Shown: positions 1 through 8,065, counted from the stretch's first letter. The stretch: 37,539 bases of DNA from Armatimonadaceae bacterium (GCA_030447685.1 JAUJOK010000050.1:1-37539), one strand, 5' to 3'. Program-made: numbers and translations. Notes: generated by a model not told the origin, from the letters alone.

Positions 1-655
1 CCCGCCGCACGCCCCCCGCCCCGCTCTGTCCTTGCCCCAGCGCGACGTCCGCGACCCCGAAGGAGCGCAGATCGGGAATAGCCAGCGCCCCGGGCGTTCC
101 CTTGCAGCGAGCGGGCATATTGCCGCCCACGCATCGCCCGGAACGGCGTCTTCAGCTTCGCGCGATCTTCCGGGCAGGCCAGAACGGCGCGGGCCAGCCA
201 GCCGTCCGCGACCGATTTGTTGCCCGGCGCGCCCGATTCCATATAGTCCTGCGCATCGAAGTGCGAGCGGGTGCCGGCGCGAGCCGCAGGCGTGGACAAT
301 GGCGAGGTGGCCCTGCCGGTAAAGGGGCAGAAACGACGCGAGCGCGGGGTGCAGACCAAAGAAACCGTCCAGGTCCAGCGCCGTCTGCCCGCTGCCCACC
401 GCCTGCGAAGGGCGCGGGATGCCCAGCGCGGGCCGAAGCCGGTACAGGTCGGGGTCGCCGTGCGGCACGACCATCTTGGCCGTCCGCCGCGCCGCGCTGG
501 AAGATGCAGACAAGCGCCCTTGCCGCTTCCGGGCGTCCGGTTCCGCACCGAAGACGGCGCGCACCAGAACCAGGCCGGACTTGACCAGGAGCCAGTCCGA
601 CCGAGGCGATGGCGATACCGCCGTAGCCTACAAACAGTCTGCGAGTTACCTTCAT
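1..655 (-). pseudogene. DUF1501 family secreted protein, partial and frameshifted
   Basis: The ATG at 653-655 follows an AGGAG ribosome site and opens a twin-arginine-like signal (MKVTRRLFVGYGGIAIASVG). Further on, the family's conserved pieces appear in different frames: ALVCIFQRGAADG, then MVVPHGDPDLYRLRP with LDGFFGLHPALASFLPLYRQ and AIVHACGS, then GTRSHFDAQDYMESG with APGNKSVADGWL, then ALAIPDLRSFGVADVALG. At least four frame changes of one or two bases are needed to join them, and the 3' half lies beyond the window. DUF1501 proteins are exported, of unknown function, and are usually encoded beside DUF1800, as here. The gene is the last of the operon starting at 5036. It is either a pseudogene or intact DNA with base-calling errors at a contig edge; I favour the latter because every segment is well conserved. 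Confidence 0.75.
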
Positions 656-793
656 GTTCCGGTTGCTCCTGCGCGAATCCGCATTCTGAGGACGAGATTC
701 CGCTATCGCCTTTGTAAAACGTGCAAGCGACGATTGTTCACCGCACGCCACCGGGGTTTATGTCGTCCTGGTTGTCGTTAGCCTCGATAGTCT

Positions 794-813
794 CCGGAGT
801 GTGAACACTCCGG
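794..813. repeat. Palindrome, 9-bp arms
   Basis: CCGGAGTGT and ACACTCCGG flank a 2-base centre (GA). The same arm sequence recurs at 914-931, so this is a repeated unit rather than a chance hairpin. As RNA on either strand it would form a stable hairpin, but no T-run follows, so it is not a standard terminator. Confidence 0.7.
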
Positions 814-913
814 GGTTTGCTGCCGCGCCACCGTAACGGCGTCGCTTCGCTCCTTGCCCGGACGGGAGAGATTTTGTTTTTCCGCAGGACGGTTAGCCGA
901 AGGTTTCCCAGCT

Positions 914-931
914 CGGAGTGTCCACACTCCG
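914..931. repeat. Palindrome, second copy, 8-bp arms
   Basis: CGGAGTGT and ACACTCCG flank the centre CC. This is the second copy of the palindrome at 794-813. It is followed by a partial third arm (CACTCCGG at 934-941), which suggests that the unit is prone to duplication. Confidence 0.7.
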
Positions 932-981
932 GGCACTCCGGGGCAAAACGATGTGAAAATGCGATAGCTTTGTACACACGC

Positions 982-1959
982 TCACGGCATGGACAGCGCG
1001 CGAATCGCTTCCAGCGCCTTGTACTCTTCGGGATCGATCTGCTCGAAAAGGGGCTGTTCCCGCAGATCGAACGAGCGGCGGGGCCGACCGTCATCGCTGC
1101 GCCGCCCTTCATCCGCCGCGCGCGCGTCGGAGCGGTCGCGCTGGTCGCCGTTGTGGAAGCACCAGCCCGCCGCGCCGCCCGCAATCGCGCCCTGAAGGTC
1201 GGTCCGGTAGTCCCCTGCTTCCGGCTGCCAGTTGCCAAAGCCACGGCGGAAAGGCTCCTGATAGTGAACCGGAACAATGCGCCCGCCCTCTTTCATCCAC
1301 CCCAGATATTCGCGCGTCTTCGACTCCGTCTGCGCGGCGGAGGCGGCGTTGCGCGCACGGTGCGGGCAGATGAAATCCACGTCCGCCGTTTGCAGATAGG
1401 AGCGCAGATCGTCTCGGTCGATGTCTGGCGAATGCGACGCCGTCACCAGCAGATCGGAATCGAGACGCCGGGTCACGGCGCGCAGTTCCTTCAGTTCCTC
1501 GAAGGGCACAAACCGCTTGTCCCGGAGACTGCGCTCGTTGGCAAGGTCGAAGTACCAGTTCCGGTAGTTTTTCAGAGCGGGAACGATTACCTCCACCGCG
1601 CGTCGGTGCGCTTCCAGAGTTTGCAGGCGCGGCGGCCCCGTCACGCCGTTGCCACGCGAAAGCGTCACATCCACCACCAGGCCCAGCCGGTCACAGCGAG
1701 CGACAAGCTGCTCCAGTCGGCTCAGATATTTCGGGCGCGGCTTTCCCTCCACATCCACGGCGGAAACATCGTGGTCGAACGCCGCCCAGTTAGCCCAGAC
1801 GCGAATCCAGTTGAAGCCGAAGCGTTTCGCTTCGTCCAGGTCGCGCGCGGCAGTCTCGTCGGAAGCGGCCAGGCCTGCGTAGTAGCTGATGCCCAGCAAG
1901 AAAACCGGCTTGTCGTTGATGCTAAAGCGCGTGTCTCGAATCCCCAGCGTCGTTGCCAT
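982..1959 (-). CDS. GH5-like (TIM barrel) glycoside hydrolase family protein
   Basis: A 325-residue protein. The ATG at 1957-1959 is chosen because AAAGGAG lies about 8 bases upstream; a longer reading frame would overlap the preceding gene. The N-terminus has a typical barrel entry (FSINDKPVFLLGISYYAG), then an FGFNWIRVW strand, a VVDVTLSRG strand, and YFDLANE with Asn141-Glu142, which resembles the Asn-Glu acid/base of clan GH-A enzymes. The candidate nucleophile is Glu235 in VHYQEPFRRG. There is no signal peptide, which is odd for a polysaccharide hydrolase. It follows the concanavalin-fold gene by 17 bases and is third in the DUF1800 operon. The clan assignment is fairly safe; substrate and activity are unknown. 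Confidence 0.7.
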   Translation of the reverse strand: MATTLGIRDTRFSINDKPVFLLGISYYAGLAASDETAARDLDEAKRFGFNWIRVWANWAAFDHDVSAVDVEGKPRPKYLSRLEQLVARCDRLGLVVDVTLSRGNGVTGPPRLQTLEAHRRAVEVIVPALKNYRNWYFDLANERSLRDKRFVPFEELKELRAVTRRLDSDLLVTASHSPDIDRDDLRSYLQTADVDFICPHRARNAASAAQTESKTREYLGWMKEGGRIVPVHYQEPFRRGFGNWQPEAGDYRTDLQGAIAGGAAGWCFHNGDQRDRSDARAADEGRRSDDGRPRRSFDLREQPLFEQIDPEEYKALEAIRALSMP

Positions 1960-1976
1960 GACGGCTTCTCCTTTCG

Positions 1977-3077
1977 TTATCCGGGCAGGCGAAACGGCGC
2001 GTGCCACGGTGTCCATTGCGACCATCCCCCGGAAGAATCACGCTGCCGCAGCCGCAGCCAGTAGGTTCCGCCGGGAGTCAGACGACCGATAATGATGCTC
2101 ACCCTCTCGCCGCCGATGAGCGGGGAAGACCAGACGATGGCGCGCCCGGCAGGGTCGGCGGCGGCCTGGGCTTCCCAGGCCGTGAGGCCGCTAACAGCGG
2201 TACGGGTGAGACGCACCGGCAGCTTCGCGACCAGTGGGCCGACAGGGCGGGCGCTGACGACGAAGGCGTCGAACCAGCGCGACTGCCGCTTTACCGAACC
2301 ACTGTTCCAGTAGTTTTCGAGAAAAACGGCGTTAATTCCGTATTCGTCCCACGCTCCGTGCCAATCCAGGTCGGTTCGCCGGGCCTCGCGCTGCCCGTCG
2401 ATGAAAAGTTCAAAGACGCCGTCTTTCACCCCCGGTGTATTCACCCGTACATGCGATTCGACACACACCCAGCGCCCCGATTCGCCGGGAGAAAAGATCG
2501 GTGTCCGCCCGTGCTGGACGCCCAGCCAGCGCAGATGCGCGAAATCGTTGTAGCGTGTGGTCACTTTGCGGCTGTCGGTGATGCCGGTGGCCGGGTCGAT
2601 GCAAAGCACGTCACCCTTGCCGCCCCACACATGGGCGATCAGACCCTGGCTCCAGTCGCGTCCCGCCATCGTGGTCGCGCGCGCCAGCTTGGCCGGGTTG
2701 CCCTGCCACCCCGCTTCGTGTTTCACGTATACGCGCCAGTAGATTTCGCGAAAGGTCTCTTTTTGGTGGATGCCTTTGCCGAACGGATTCCGGCCAAAAA
2801 CCACCTTCAGGTTTCCTGCCGTCACCTGCCCCCGGTCAAACGTGCAGCGCATCGCGCCACCCTGCCCGCCGATTCCCGCACCCGCCTCCCAGACAAAGCC
2901 GCCTCGGGCGTCGTCATACTCGAAATAGCGGGCACGCAGGTCGGCTGCCGACGCGCGTTTATCAAAGTCTTCGGCGAAAAGAACACCATTATTCTGCGGC
3001 TGCGGCAGCTTTGTCTGGGAGGCGGGTGCGGGCGACACAAAGGCCACCCGCACCGCCGCCGCTGGTTGACTCGCCAC
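1977..3077 (-). CDS. Concanavalin A-like (polysaccharide lyase/LamG-type) protein with C-terminal FN3-like domain
   Basis: A 366-residue protein from a GTG at 3075-3077 preceded by GGGAG. The body from about residue 30 (GVLFAEDFD, then aromatic beta-strand segments such as EIYWRVYVKHEAGW and ELFIDGQREA) looks like the jelly-roll fold of concanavalin A-like lectins and polysaccharide lyases. The last 80 residues (from PVRLTRTAV to WTPWHAPFRL) look like a fibronectin type III strand pattern with GGTYWLRLRQRD. No signal peptide is visible. The gene is in the same frame as the DUF1800 gene and is separated from it by one TAA and five codons, so read-through would fuse the two. The function is probably carbohydrate recognition or cleavage; this is inference from fold-like features only. 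Confidence 0.6.
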   Translation of the reverse strand: MASQPAAAVRVAFVSPAPASQTKLPQPQNNGVLFAEDFDKRASAADLRARYFEYDDARGGFVWEAGAGIGGQGGAMRCTFDRGQVTAGNLKVVFGRNPFGKGIHQKETFREIYWRVYVKHEAGWQGNPAKLARATTMAGRDWSQGLIAHVWGGKGDVLCIDPATGITDSRKVTTRYNDFAHLRWLGVQHGRTPIFSPGESGRWVCVESHVRVNTPGVKDGVFELFIDGQREARRTDLDWHGAWDEYGINAVFLENYWNSGSVKRQSRWFDAFVVSARPVGPLVAKLPVRLTRTAVSGLTAWEAQAAADPAGRAIVWSSPLIGGERVSIIIGRLTPGGTYWLRLRQRDSSGGWSQWTPWHAPFRLPG

Positions 3078-3092
3078 GAAATTATCTCCCGG

Positions 3093-5036
3093 TTATCGGC
3101 GCTGGAACTCCGGCGAGCCGAGAACGAGCGCAGTCAGGCGCGTCGCCATGGTGGTGTCGGTGGCGACGCCGGGGTTGCCGGGTTCGACGCCGATCTGTTT
3201 AAGCAGTGTGGCGCGCGTGGACGGTGAAACGTCCCCGTGCAGCAGTCGGCGGGTCAGGTAGTCCAGCGCCTTAGCCGGTTCCATCGCCCCCTCCGCGACC
3301 GGCACGGGCGGATCGAAGGCGATTGCCGTTACCCTGCCGCTGACCAGGCCGAGCGTGAAGTTCAGCCGGGACAGCAGCGCGCCGGAAGACACCCATTTAC
3401 GCGAATCTTCCGGGTAGCCGGTCGGGGCCTGGTACTGGAACAGCGGCTGCCCCATCGTCGCGATCTGCCCCGGAAGCGTCTGCCCCAGAGCGGCCAGGTA
3501 TGCGCCGGGATTGGCGTTCCCCCGGCGCAAACCGCCGCCCCGGGAAAAGTCTATCTCACCGCCCAGAGCGCGCACGGCGGAGACGGCGAACTCGAAAGGC
3601 GACTTGATTTTCTGCTTGTACGCGGCCCGCGAAAAGAACTCCCGCGAGGTGACGATGGTGCGCACGATGGCGCGCAGATCGCCGTCCGTCTTTTTCCACA
3701 CGGCGGCGCAGCGCTCTACCAGCGCGGCGGGCGGCTCGTCGGACACGAACCGCTGACACAGCTTGCGGGAAATGTACTTCGCCGTGGACGGATGCGCGGC
3801 CAGGATGTCCAGCACCGTTTCGCCGTCCTGAATACCGCCGCCCGCCGGAATGTGCCGCCCCAGCACGATCTTTTCACCGTTATCGTGGCGGCGCGGGATA
3901 AACTGAAACGCGCCCGCGCGCGGGTCGATGCCCCAGCCGGTCAGGCAGCGGGCCACCTCCTGCACATCTTTTTGCGTATAGCCGCCGTCCACGCCCAGTG
4001 TGTGCAGTTCCATAATCTCGCGGGCGTAATTCTCGTTGATTCCGCCGCGCGTCTTCTGGCCAGGCGCGGGTGCAAGCTGAGCGGCAATTCCGCCGCTTTG
4101 ACGCATCCGCCGGGCAAGACGCGGGTTGACCGGCTGGGGAACCTGGGACTGCGCATTATCCAGGTAAAACAGCATCGCCGGGCTTTTCGCCGACGCCGCC
4201 AGCAGGTCGCGGAATTTGCCCAGCACATGGGGACGGATAACCTCGCGGTCATCGACGATCTTGAAGTGGACGCGCTGGCCTTTGCGTATATCGATATTGA
4301 AATGGTTCGACCAGAAATCCACCAGCACTTCATTTAGCTGCCGCTCGGACTCTACAGCGCGAATAACCTTCGCCATTTGAAGCTGAACGCCCCCGGCGCG
4401 CGTACCCCGGCGTCCCTGCTGCTGCAGCAACTCCCGAATCTTCGCCTGCTGCTCGGTTATCGTCATCGCGGGCATCTCGCCCGGCATGGCTGCCGATGCC
4501 GCCGCTGCTTCGCCGCTGTCCATCTTCGCCGCGCTCGCCTGCTGCTGCTGGGCAGCGCGCAGTTTATTTACCTCGCGGGCGATGCGCCGTCCCTCCTCAT
4601 AGGATTCGGCCAGTTCCTGAGGCGAAGCGGCCAGCGCGACAAACGGCGCGAGCTTCGCTTCGACCCTGGTATCGTCTATCTTTTCCGGCGCAAGCTGCAT
4701 CTCGATATAGCGGTGCAGGCCCATCTTTTTTACGCGCTCGACATCACCCGGGCGACCGTCGCCTGCGGGGCGAACGTCGCCTGCGGGTCGTGCTCCAAAA
4801 CCAAGCCGGTCCAGAATGTGGACGATCTTCTGCTCCTCGGTAAGCGGCGTGTTGTCCACGAATGCCGGTCCGCCGACCGCCGGTTTCGGCGCGGTCATTT
4901 TGGCGGCGGCCTTCGCCTTCGCGGGCTTTTTCGCGGCGGGCGCTGCTGCGGCAGGCGCAGCCCCACAAAGCGGCGTCAGCGCGGCGGCGGTGCACAGTGC
5001 AAGACCGATAACGCGTTTCCCCGGAATGCCTTTCAT
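3093..5036 (-). CDS. DUF1800 family secreted protein
   Basis: A 647-residue protein. The ATG at 5034-5036 is preferred to upstream frames because GAAAGGA precedes it and a signal peptide follows (MKGIPGKRVIGLALCTAAAL, then an Ala-rich cleavage region). A Pro/Ala/Lys linker leads to the DUF1800 body: LTEEQKIVHILDRLGFG, FWSNHFNIDIRKG, the family hallmark ENYAREIMELHTLGVDGGY near residue 335, CLTGWGID, and HDNGEKIVLG. Family members are exported, of unknown activity, and often paired with DUF1501, which lies three genes downstream. Residues 83-96 (ARPAGDVRPAGDGRP) are encoded by a 38-bp repeat also present at the end of murF, so they are a probable in-frame insertion. A Met/Ala/Gln-rich stretch around residues 160-200 is low complexity. 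Confidence 0.88.
   Translation of the reverse strand: MKGIPGKRVIGLALCTAAALTPLCGAAPAAAAPAAKKPAKAKAAAKMTAPKPAVGGPAFVDNTPLTEEQKIVHILDRLGFGARPAGDVRPAGDGRPGDVERVKKMGLHRYIEMQLAPEKIDDTRVEAKLAPFVALAASPQELAESYEEGRRIAREVNKLRAAQQQQASAAKMDSGEAAAASAAMPGEMPAMTITEQQAKIRELLQQQGRRGTRAGGVQLQMAKVIRAVESERQLNEVLVDFWSNHFNIDIRKGQRVHFKIVDDREVIRPHVLGKFRDLLAASAKSPAMLFYLDNAQSQVPQPVNPRLARRMRQSGGIAAQLAPAPGQKTRGGINENYAREIMELHTLGVDGGYTQKDVQEVARCLTGWGIDPRAGAFQFIPRRHDNGEKIVLGRHIPAGGGIQDGETVLDILAAHPSTAKYISRKLCQRFVSDEPPAALVERCAAVWKKTDGDLRAIVRTIVTSREFFSRAAYKQKIKSPFEFAVSAVRALGGEIDFSRGGGLRRGNANPGAYLAALGQTLPGQIATMGQPLFQYQAPTGYPEDSRKWVSSGALLSRLNFTLGLVSGRVTAIAFDPPVPVAEGAMEPAKALDYLTRRLLHGDVSPSTRATLLKQIGVEPGNPGVATDTTMATRLTALVLGSPEFQRR
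4750..4787 (+). repeat. 38-bp GCCTGCGGG repeat inside the DUF1800 gene
   Basis: Two tandem units of the type CGTCGCCTGCGGG follow GGGCGAC. The 38 bases match the complement of 15163-15200 at all but one position (A versus G). Here the repeat is in frame and adds PAGD-type residues to a stretch where the family has none that I recognise. Confidence 0.8.
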
Positions 5037-5122
5037 GGCGCAAAATCCTTTCGTACTGTCTGTCTGGCTTAGGGACGTTTTTTTCCACACATAGTTCATC
5101 GCCGAACCGAGCCGCAAACCGC

Positions 5123-5128
5123 TATAAT
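5123..5128 (+). promoter_or_regulatory. TATAAT -10 box directly before the zinc-ribbon gene
   Basis: A perfect TATAAT ends 5 bases before the ATG at 5134, so transcription would begin at or very near the start codon. No Shine-Dalgarno sequence precedes the ATG, which fits a leaderless mRNA. No good -35 box is visible. Confidence 0.5.
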
Positions 5129-5133
5129 AATGC

Positions 5134-5541
5134 ATGGAACCGGCAGCAGTCATTACCTGCCCCAACTGCGGGGCAACTAATCCGCCTCATGCCGCCCTGT
5201 GCGCCCGGTGCAGTTTCGCCCTGCAAACCGCGCCGCCGCCGCCGCCGTTCAGCAACGGGGCGGATAACGCTCTGAGCAGCCTTATTCCCTATAAAAACTC
5301 CGCCGCGCTTATCGCTTACTATCTGGGCGTATTTTCCATAATCCCGGTCCTGGGCTTTTTTATGGCCGTTGCCGCCGTCATTCTGGGCATCAAGGGACTG
5401 CGGTTCGCGCGGGAGCGTCCCGAAGCGCGGGGCAAAACGCACGCTCTGGTCGGCATCATCGCCGGTGGGGTGATCGGCGTGATCCATGTCGTTCTGACCG
5501 TGCTTTTCGTCTTCACTCTTACTTCCTCGCGCCTGCCGTAA
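5134..5541 (+). CDS. Small zinc-ribbon membrane protein (DUF4190-like)
   Basis: A 135-residue protein. The N-terminus has a treble-clef type zinc ribbon (CPNCGATNPPHAALCARC, residues 9-26), followed by a Pro-rich linker and two hydrophobic segments: about residues 58-86 (IAYYLGVFSIIPVLGFFMAV and on) and about 105-128 (GIIAGGVIGVIHVVLTVLFV). The loop ILGIKGLRFARERPEARGKTHA between them is the arrangement seen in DUF4190 proteins. It is divergent from the DUF1800 gene and sits 65 bases before the YihY-family gene. The role is unknown; it is probably an inner-membrane protein. Confidence 0.75.
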   Translation: MEPAAVITCPNCGATNPPHAALCARCSFALQTAPPPPPFSNGADNALSSLIPYKNSAALIAYYLGVFSIIPVLGFFMAVAAVILGIKGLRFARERPEARGKTHALVGIIAGGVIGVIHVVLTVLFVFTLTSSRLP

Positions 5542-5606
5542 CCGCACCGCTTCTGTGTGTTTGCCTGTCCTGACCGGCGGGTACGCTCAGGGGTGGGAGG
5601 GATGTC

Positions 5607-6782
5607 ATGGCACACATCCGGGGTTATTTGCTGGCAATCATTGGAATCATTAGTGGCGCACGCGTGGGACTGGATATTCTAAAAAACCGGCCCAAAAAGC
5701 CCGCTCGCCCGGTGGCTCCTCCGTCTCGTCCACAGACTGCTGTGGCGGGCGCGAAGCGCGGGGCCGTGGCTCTGCCCTGGGCCGGACGCGGCACGTCAAC
5801 GCCTGCTCCCCCCCAACCGGCGGATAAAAAAGCGCCTGCGGACGATAAGCCGGTCAGCGCGCCCGGCGCTCAGGCGGGCCACCACGATGTCCGCGAGATA
5901 CACGGCGCGTTCGGCTATGTCATGGAGCTGTTCAAACGCTTCGGGGCCGACCACTGCCCGGCCTGGGCCGCATCGCTGTCGTTCTTTTCGATTCTCTCCA
6001 TCGCACCCGTGCTGCTGTGCGCCCTGGCCGTGCTCAGTTTCTTCATCAATCCGGACGAAGCCACGGCGAAGATACAGCAGTTGCTGGCGAACGTATTGCC
6101 GGGCGGCGGCAGGACCGCTCAGACGCAGGCCGCACAGATTATCAGCAGCCTTAAGGTCGAGGAGCATCTCGCGGACCTGCGAAACACGGGCGGCGTGGCG
6201 GGCATTATCGGTCTGTTGTCCCTGTTCTGGTCGTCAACGCAGATTTTTCTGAACGCCATGACCCCGATGAACGCGGCCTTCCGCACCGAGGAGACGCGCG
6301 GCTTCGTGAAGTTACGCCTCGTCGCCTTCGGCCTGCTTGCCGTCGCCGGTCTGCTGTTTCTGCTGTCACTCGTTCCGGCAGCGGGCGGGCAGATCATCAA
6401 CGCGCTGCACATTCCCGGCCTCGGAAAACTGCCCGATCCGCTGCCGCCGATCCTGGCATTTATCGCCTTCCTTGTCGGCGTGGCGATAAACGCGGCGATG
6501 TTTACGATCATCTACCGGTGGCTGCCGTCGCCGTCGGCGAATATCGATTGGAAAGAGGCGCGCTTCGCCGGAATTATCGTCGCAATATTGTGGGAAGCGG
6601 CAAAGATAGGATTCGCCTTTTACCTGCGCCGGTTTGGGGAGGCGGGCTACAACAAGGTTTATGGAACGCTTGGCGGGGCTATCGGTCTGGTATTCTGGAT
6701 TTACTACTCGTCCATGATACTGCTGCTGGGCGCGGAAATCGCAAAGCTGTATTCGGACAGGAAAGACGCGAAGACGTCCTAA
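5607..6782 (+). CDS. YihY/UPF0761 (BrkB-like) family inner-membrane protein
   Basis: A 391-residue protein with GGGAGGG before the ATG. The first 95 residues are a short hydrophobic stretch and a Pro/Ala/Lys-rich linker that are unusual for the family. The rest is typical: FKRFGADHCPAWAASLSFF near residue 110, several transmembrane segments (SILSIAPVLLCALAVLSFF, GIIGLLSLFWSSTQIF, VAFGLLAVAGLLFLLSLVP, ILAFIAFLVGVAINAAMFTI), and the C-terminal family signature YGTLGGAIGLVFWIYYSSMI with LLLGAEIAKLY. YihY proteins were once called ribonuclease BN in error; their transport role is unsettled. The TAA is part of the inverted repeat that separates this gene from the convergent ftsZ. Confidence 0.9.
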   Translation: MAHIRGYLLAIIGIISGARVGLDILKNRPKKPARPVAPPSRPQTAVAGAKRGAVALPWAGRGTSTPAPPQPADKKAPADDKPVSAPGAQAGHHDVREIHGAFGYVMELFKRFGADHCPAWAASLSFFSILSIAPVLLCALAVLSFFINPDEATAKIQQLLANVLPGGGRTAQTQAAQIISSLKVEEHLADLRNTGGVAGIIGLLSLFWSSTQIFLNAMTPMNAAFRTEETRGFVKLRLVAFGLLAVAGLLFLLSLVPAAGGQIINALHIPGLGKLPDPLPPILAFIAFLVGVAINAAMFTIIYRWLPSPSANIDWKEARFAGIIVAILWEAAKIGFAFYLRRFGEAGYNKVYGTLGGAIGLVFWIYYSSMILLLGAEIAKLYSDRKDAKTS

Positions 6783-7003
6783 CCCCCCCTGCCCCCTTCC
6801 CTCCGAGGGAAGGGGGAGCCAATCACATTTTCAGCTACTGCTTCGCGCGGCGGCTCTGCCGGACTCAAAGGGCAGACATGAAGCAAAATTGGCCTGCATC
6901 TCCATAGGGAATGCAGGCCACTGATTTGGTGGAGCGCGAAGCAGATGAGCAAAATGCCCATAGCTCCCCCTTCCCTCGGAGGGAAGGGGGCAGGGGGGTT
7001 AGG
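6779..7003. repeat. 225-bp inverted-repeat element between yihY and ftsZ
   Basis: The ends are near-perfect inverted copies of about 42 bases (6779-6820 and 6962-7003), reading CCTAACCCCCC, TGCCCCCTTCCCT, then CGAGGGAAGGGGGAGC from either side; they differ mainly by C7 versus C6. Further inward CTGCTTCGCGC (6838-6848) pairs with GCGCGAAGCAG, and GGCCTGCAT pairs with ATGCAGGCC around 6890-6920. The element fills the whole space between two convergent stop codons and even supplies the yihY TAA. It could act as a bidirectional terminator. It has no coding capacity and is too small to carry a transposase. Confidence 0.85.
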
Positions 7004-8065
7004 TCATCGGCGGCGCAGGAAGGCCGGGATGTCCAGGTCGGTGTCGGAGGGGACGCGCGCGGGCTGCGGCTCCGGCTCCGGCTCTTGGCGGCGCGGCTCA
7101 ATTTTTTTTGTCACGCGGTTCTCGAACCCGGTCGCGAGAACGGTGACGCGCACGGCTCCCTGAAGGCGCGGGTCCACGACCATGCCGAAGATGATGTTCG
7201 CATCGTCGGCGTCCGTGCCCTCGCGGATAAGGTCGGCGGCCTCGTAGACCTCCTGAAGCTGCAAATCCGGCCCGGCGGTAACATTCACCAGAACGGCGCG
7301 CGCCCCGGCGATGTCGGTTTCCAGCAGCGGCGACGAGATAGCCGCCTGCGCCGCCTCGACCGCGCGATGGTCGCCGTCCGCGAAGCCGATACCCATCAGC
7401 GCGCTGCCCGCGTCGCTCATGACCGTCTTCACATCCGCGAAGTCCACGTTGATCAGGCCGGGTATGGTGATGATGTCGGAGATGCCCTGAACGCCCTGCC
7501 GCAGCACGTCGTCGGCCTCTTTGAAGGCATCCATCAGCGTCGCCTTCTTTTCAACGACATTCAGCAGGCGGTCGTTCGGAATGACGATCACCGTGTCTAC
7601 ATGGTCTTTAAGCTGGTCGATCCCCTCTTCGGCCAGACGGGCGCGGCGCGGCCCCTCGAACCGGAACGGCTTGGTGACCACGGCGACGGTAAGAATACCC
7701 ATCTCCTTGGCGATCTCGGCGATTACGGGCGCGGCCCCGGTGCCGGTGCCGCCGCCCATGCCCGCCGTGACGAACACCATGTCGGCCCCTTCGAGAGCCT
7801 TTTTGACGTCAGACTTGGACTCTTCGGCGGAAGCGGCTCCGATTTCGGGGTTGCCGCCCGCGCCGAGTCCCTTGGTCAGGTTCTCGCCTAACTGAAGGGT
7901 GCGGTCCGCCGCCGAGGTGCGCAGGACCTGGATGTCGGTGTTCATGGCCCAGAAGTCCACGCCCGCCAGACCCGCCTCGATCATGCGGTTGACGGCGTTC
8001 GTGCCGCCGCCGCCGACCCCGATTACTTTTATCCGTGCAAAGGTTTCCGACCCTGCGTTCATCAT
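7004..8065 (-). CDS. ftsZ: Cell division protein FtsZ
   Basis: A 353-residue tubulin-like GTPase that builds the division ring. Visible motifs: [17 protein letters not shown] at the N-terminus, the GTP-binding tubulin signature GGGTGTG at residues 104-110, [15 protein letters not shown], and the catalytic T7 loop NVDFADV at 204-210. A short 30-residue linker leads to the C-terminal peptide [11 protein letters not shown], which binds FtsA. Two ATGs lie in tandem (8063-8065 and 8060-8062); the first is chosen, with a G-run about 11 bases upstream, and either may be used. It is the last gene of the division cluster, 134 bases after ftsA, the widest internal gap but one, so it may have its own promoter. 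Confidence 0.97.
   Translation of the reverse strand: MMNAGSETFARIKVIGVGGGGTNAVNRMIEAGLAGVDFWAMNTDIQVLRTSAADRTLQLGENLTKGLGAGGNPEIGAASAEESKSDVKKALEGADMVFVTAGMGGGTGTGAAPVIAEIAKEMGILTVAVVTKPFRFEGPRRARLAEEGIDQLKDHVDTVIVIPNDRLLNVVEKKATLMDAFKEADDVLRQGVQGISDIITIPGLINVDFADVKTVMSDAGSALMGIGFADGDHRAVEAAQAAISSPLLETDIAGARAVLVNVTAGPDLQLQEVYEAADLIREGTDADDANIIFGMVVDPRLQGAVRVTVLATGFENRVTKKIEPRRQEPEPEPQPARVPSDTDLDIPAFLRRR

Larger units (their letters stand above)
656..981. other. Repeat-bearing gap between the GH5-like gene and the DUF1501 gene
   Basis: This 326-base gap holds no convincing gene. It contains two short perfect palindromes (listed separately) 100 bases apart, each followed on the plus strand by a G-rich stretch running into TTTGC or CAAAAC. 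The gap interrupts an otherwise tightly packed operon (spacings 15-20 bases), so it looks like inserted repeat DNA. No promoter with good -35 and -10 boxes was seen for the DUF1501 gene. Confidence 0.5.

Noticed and set aside
817-2064. Long plus-strand open frame of 415 codons opposite the GH5-like gene
   Set aside because: It is an antisense shadow of high-GC coding DNA with no ribosome site or protein motif; the minus-strand protein has fold motifs.
2001-3227. Plus-strand open frame of 408 codons opposite the concanavalin-fold gene
   Set aside because: Arg/Pro-rich antisense translation without domains, crossing the border of two genes.
6779-7003. Insertion sequence
   Set aside because: Inverted ends are present, but there is no transposase frame and no clear target-site duplication.
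6911-7891. Plus-strand open frame opposite ftsZ
   Set aside because: ftsZ is certain on the minus strand; the frame begins in the inverted-repeat element.
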